Below are positions 62,756-64,000 of a stretch of 64,000 bases of DNA, one piece after another (positions within the stretch are counted from its first letter, which is position 1; each line of letters starts with the position of its first letter). The notes under the pieces were generated by a model. It worked only from the letters and a program-made list of their open reading frames with translations. It did no database searches and was not told the origin of the DNA. Location: the NCBI RefSeq assembly GCF_003477525.1, contig NZ_QUDO01000005.1, forward strand, positions 1 through 64,000, in the 5' to 3' direction. The position numbers were made by a program, and so were the translations under genes. The DNA is from Ruminococcus sp. AF41-9. Lineage in GTDB: Bacteria; Bacillota; Clostridia; Lachnospirales; Lachnospiraceae.

Positions 62756-64000
62756 TTATATTCCTTTAAAACTGAAGGAAAATTCCATCTTTCCATCTGC
62801 GTTTAACAGATATTCCGGATGAGTGTATGCGCCCCAGCTGTCGTCGCCGCCGATTCCCATCTGGCCTTTGGCTACACGGATCACAGTGTAGTGGATCTGT
62901 GGAAGTTCGTATGGGTGCATGGCGTTTTCCATCTCGTGTGGAGTATATGGAAGTGCTGAGAACATCATAGGTTCTTTATCCATCTCAAAGCGAATTCCTC
63001 TGCCCTTACGGTCTGTGATGGACGCCCATCGTACTTCCTCTTTTGCACCGCATTCCTGCGGAACCATGTATTTTGCCATGTTATCCTCAACCAGATTCTG
63101 GTAAATGCCAAGTTTTGCACCTTTTTTACGGTCCGCATAAGTTTCGGCTTCTCCCAGTCCATACCACTGCACATGGTCATAGTCTGCATTAAATTTAAAG
63201 ATCACACCAAATTCCGGCATATCACCGAGTTCTTTTACAGGATCATAAGTTAAAGTTGTTTTTACTTTTCCATCTCCGAATACCTCATAGGAAAGCTGGC
63301 ATTCACTTGCCGGTGTAGTCGGCATCAGATAAGTAAAGCTTACCTTTACGGAATGACCGGTTTCTTCCGTCTGGAGCTGAGTGGACGGACCATAGGCACC
63401 CTTTCTGTATTCTTTATGGCTTAAATACATGCTGGCGATCTTCCACTGTGCATAACGCATCTGCATAAGATTTCCACAGTCATTGTCTGTTGGTGCACGC
63501 CAGAAGTTTGGCTTCGGAATTGCTTCGATCATCTCTTTGCCCGCATATTTGTAGGAAACCAGACCTCCATTGAGGACAGAGAACATCACCTCGAAATGCT
63601 CGCCACGGACACCAATATTATGTGTGCTTCGGATGATCTGCGGCTTCTGTGCAAACACATCTGATACACATACATCTTTTTCCGCTGCAACTGCTGTTTC
63701 TGCTGATAAATCTGCTTTTTCAGGCAGCAGATCCTCTTTCACCTGATATACATACTGTCCAAATGCAATCTCATGACCTGCAGGTGTCCATACTTTCTCC
63801 TCTTTCAGATGGAAAGAAACAGTGACTGCATATTCCCCTGCCACTTCTGCTTTTCCAAATGGAAGTTTGTATTCTTTTTCGCTTAATGGTTCTACTGCTG
63901 TCTCCAGAATCTCTGTACGGATCACTTTTCCGTTCTTTGCAAGCGTTACCTTGCAGTCAAAAGTATCTGTATTTACAAACAAATTCTTATTAATTACTTT
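62756..64000 (-). CDS. Beta-galactosidase, GH2, C-terminal part (runs out of the window)
   Basis: About 414 residues of the C-terminus in frame to the window edge. It contains the GH2 domain 4 and small-chain region (FWRAPTDNDCGN; DHVQWYGLGEAETYADRKKG; PQECGAKEEVRWASIT; DDSWGAYTHPEYLL). Lacks the catalytic barrel, which is outside. LacZ-type, cytoplasmic; with the alpha-galactosidase it completes a galactoside-using locus. Confidence 0.9.
   Translation of the reverse strand, partial: KVINKNLFVNTDTFDCKVTLAKNGKVIRTEILETAVEPLSEKEYKLPFGKAEVAGEYAVTVSFHLKEEKVWTPAGHEIAFGQYVYQVKEDLLPEKADLSAETAVAAEKDVCVSDVFAQKPQIIRSTHNIGVRGEHFEVMFSVLNGGLVSYKYAGKEMIEAIPKPNFWRAPTDNDCGNLMQMRYAQWKIASMYLSHKEYRKGAYGPSTQLQTEETGHSVKVSFTYLMPTTPASECQLSYEVFGDGKVKTTLTYDPVKELGDMPEFGVIFKFNADYDHVQWYGLGEAETYADRKKGAKLGIYQNLVEDNMAKYMVPQECGAKEEVRWASITDRKGRGIRFEMDKEPMMFSALPYTPHEMENAMHPYELPQIHYTVIRVAKGQMGIGGDDSWGAYTHPEYLLNADGKMEFSFSFKGI

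Overview
The window looks like chromosome of a gut Clostridia bacterium of the Lachnospiraceae type (Blautia/Dorea/Ruminococcus-like). This is inferred from protein style, AGGAGG ribosome binding sites, and a large Tn1549/CTn5-type integrative and conjugative element (ICE) lying against the 3' end of the 23S rRNA methyltransferase gene rlmD (rumA). The ICE fills most of the window, to about 47.4 kb; its left end, with the expected relaxase and recombinase, is outside. No rRNA, tRNA or CRISPR array was seen.

Left cargo, 1-7.1 kb, AT-rich. (a) A peptide quorum-sensing locus: agrD- and agrB-like genes, an XRE regulator, an agrA-like LytTR regulator and an agrC-like kinase with a one-base frameshift. 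It sits beside a lactococcin-972-family bacteriocin gene and the broken start of its membrane protein gene, which carries an in-frame stop and a 99-bp tandem duplication. (b) A compact three-gene operon on the minus strand with its own strong promoter: a four-helix membrane protein, a 487-residue protein with an HEXXH...E gluzincin-like zinc site, and a 109-residue protein resembling EACC1-type conflict-system adaptors. This is the best candidate in the window for an undescribed system.

ICE backbone, 7.1-47.4 kb, almost all on the minus strand. Going leftward from rlmD: DUF6075- and DUF3970-like proteins, ParA, ParB, a RepA_N/DUF6017 replication initiator, a small membrane protein, an XRE repressor, two overlapping sigma-like HTH proteins, a giant Cna-B adhesin, DUF3789, PcfB, VirD4, Maff2, VirB6-like, PrgI, VirB4, sortase B, a 3D + NlpC/P60 wall hydrolase, DUF4315, DUF4366, topoisomerase III, a 2817-residue methylase/helicase, a 1583-residue ArdC/YodL/nucleotidyltransferase polyprotein, a TTRAP protein and a YodL-like protein. 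The repA coding region holds nine 23-bp repeats whose period is not a multiple of three, a likely iteron origin inside the gene, plus three 39-bp repeats. With ParAB this suggests the excised circle replicates and segregates.

Chromosome, 47.4-64 kb: rlmD, a small membrane protein with a shifted 3' end, a YjjG-like HAD phosphatase, a gene remnant, pcrA, a DUF1836 protein, and a galactoside locus. The last comprises a GH36 alpha-galactosidase, a YesL-like protein, two ABC permeases (one frameshifted), a substrate-binding protein, a divergent AraC regulator, an aldo/keto reductase and a GH2 beta-galactosidase cut by the window edge. Three otherwise intact genes each carry what looks like one missing base, so sequencing error is as plausible as true decay.
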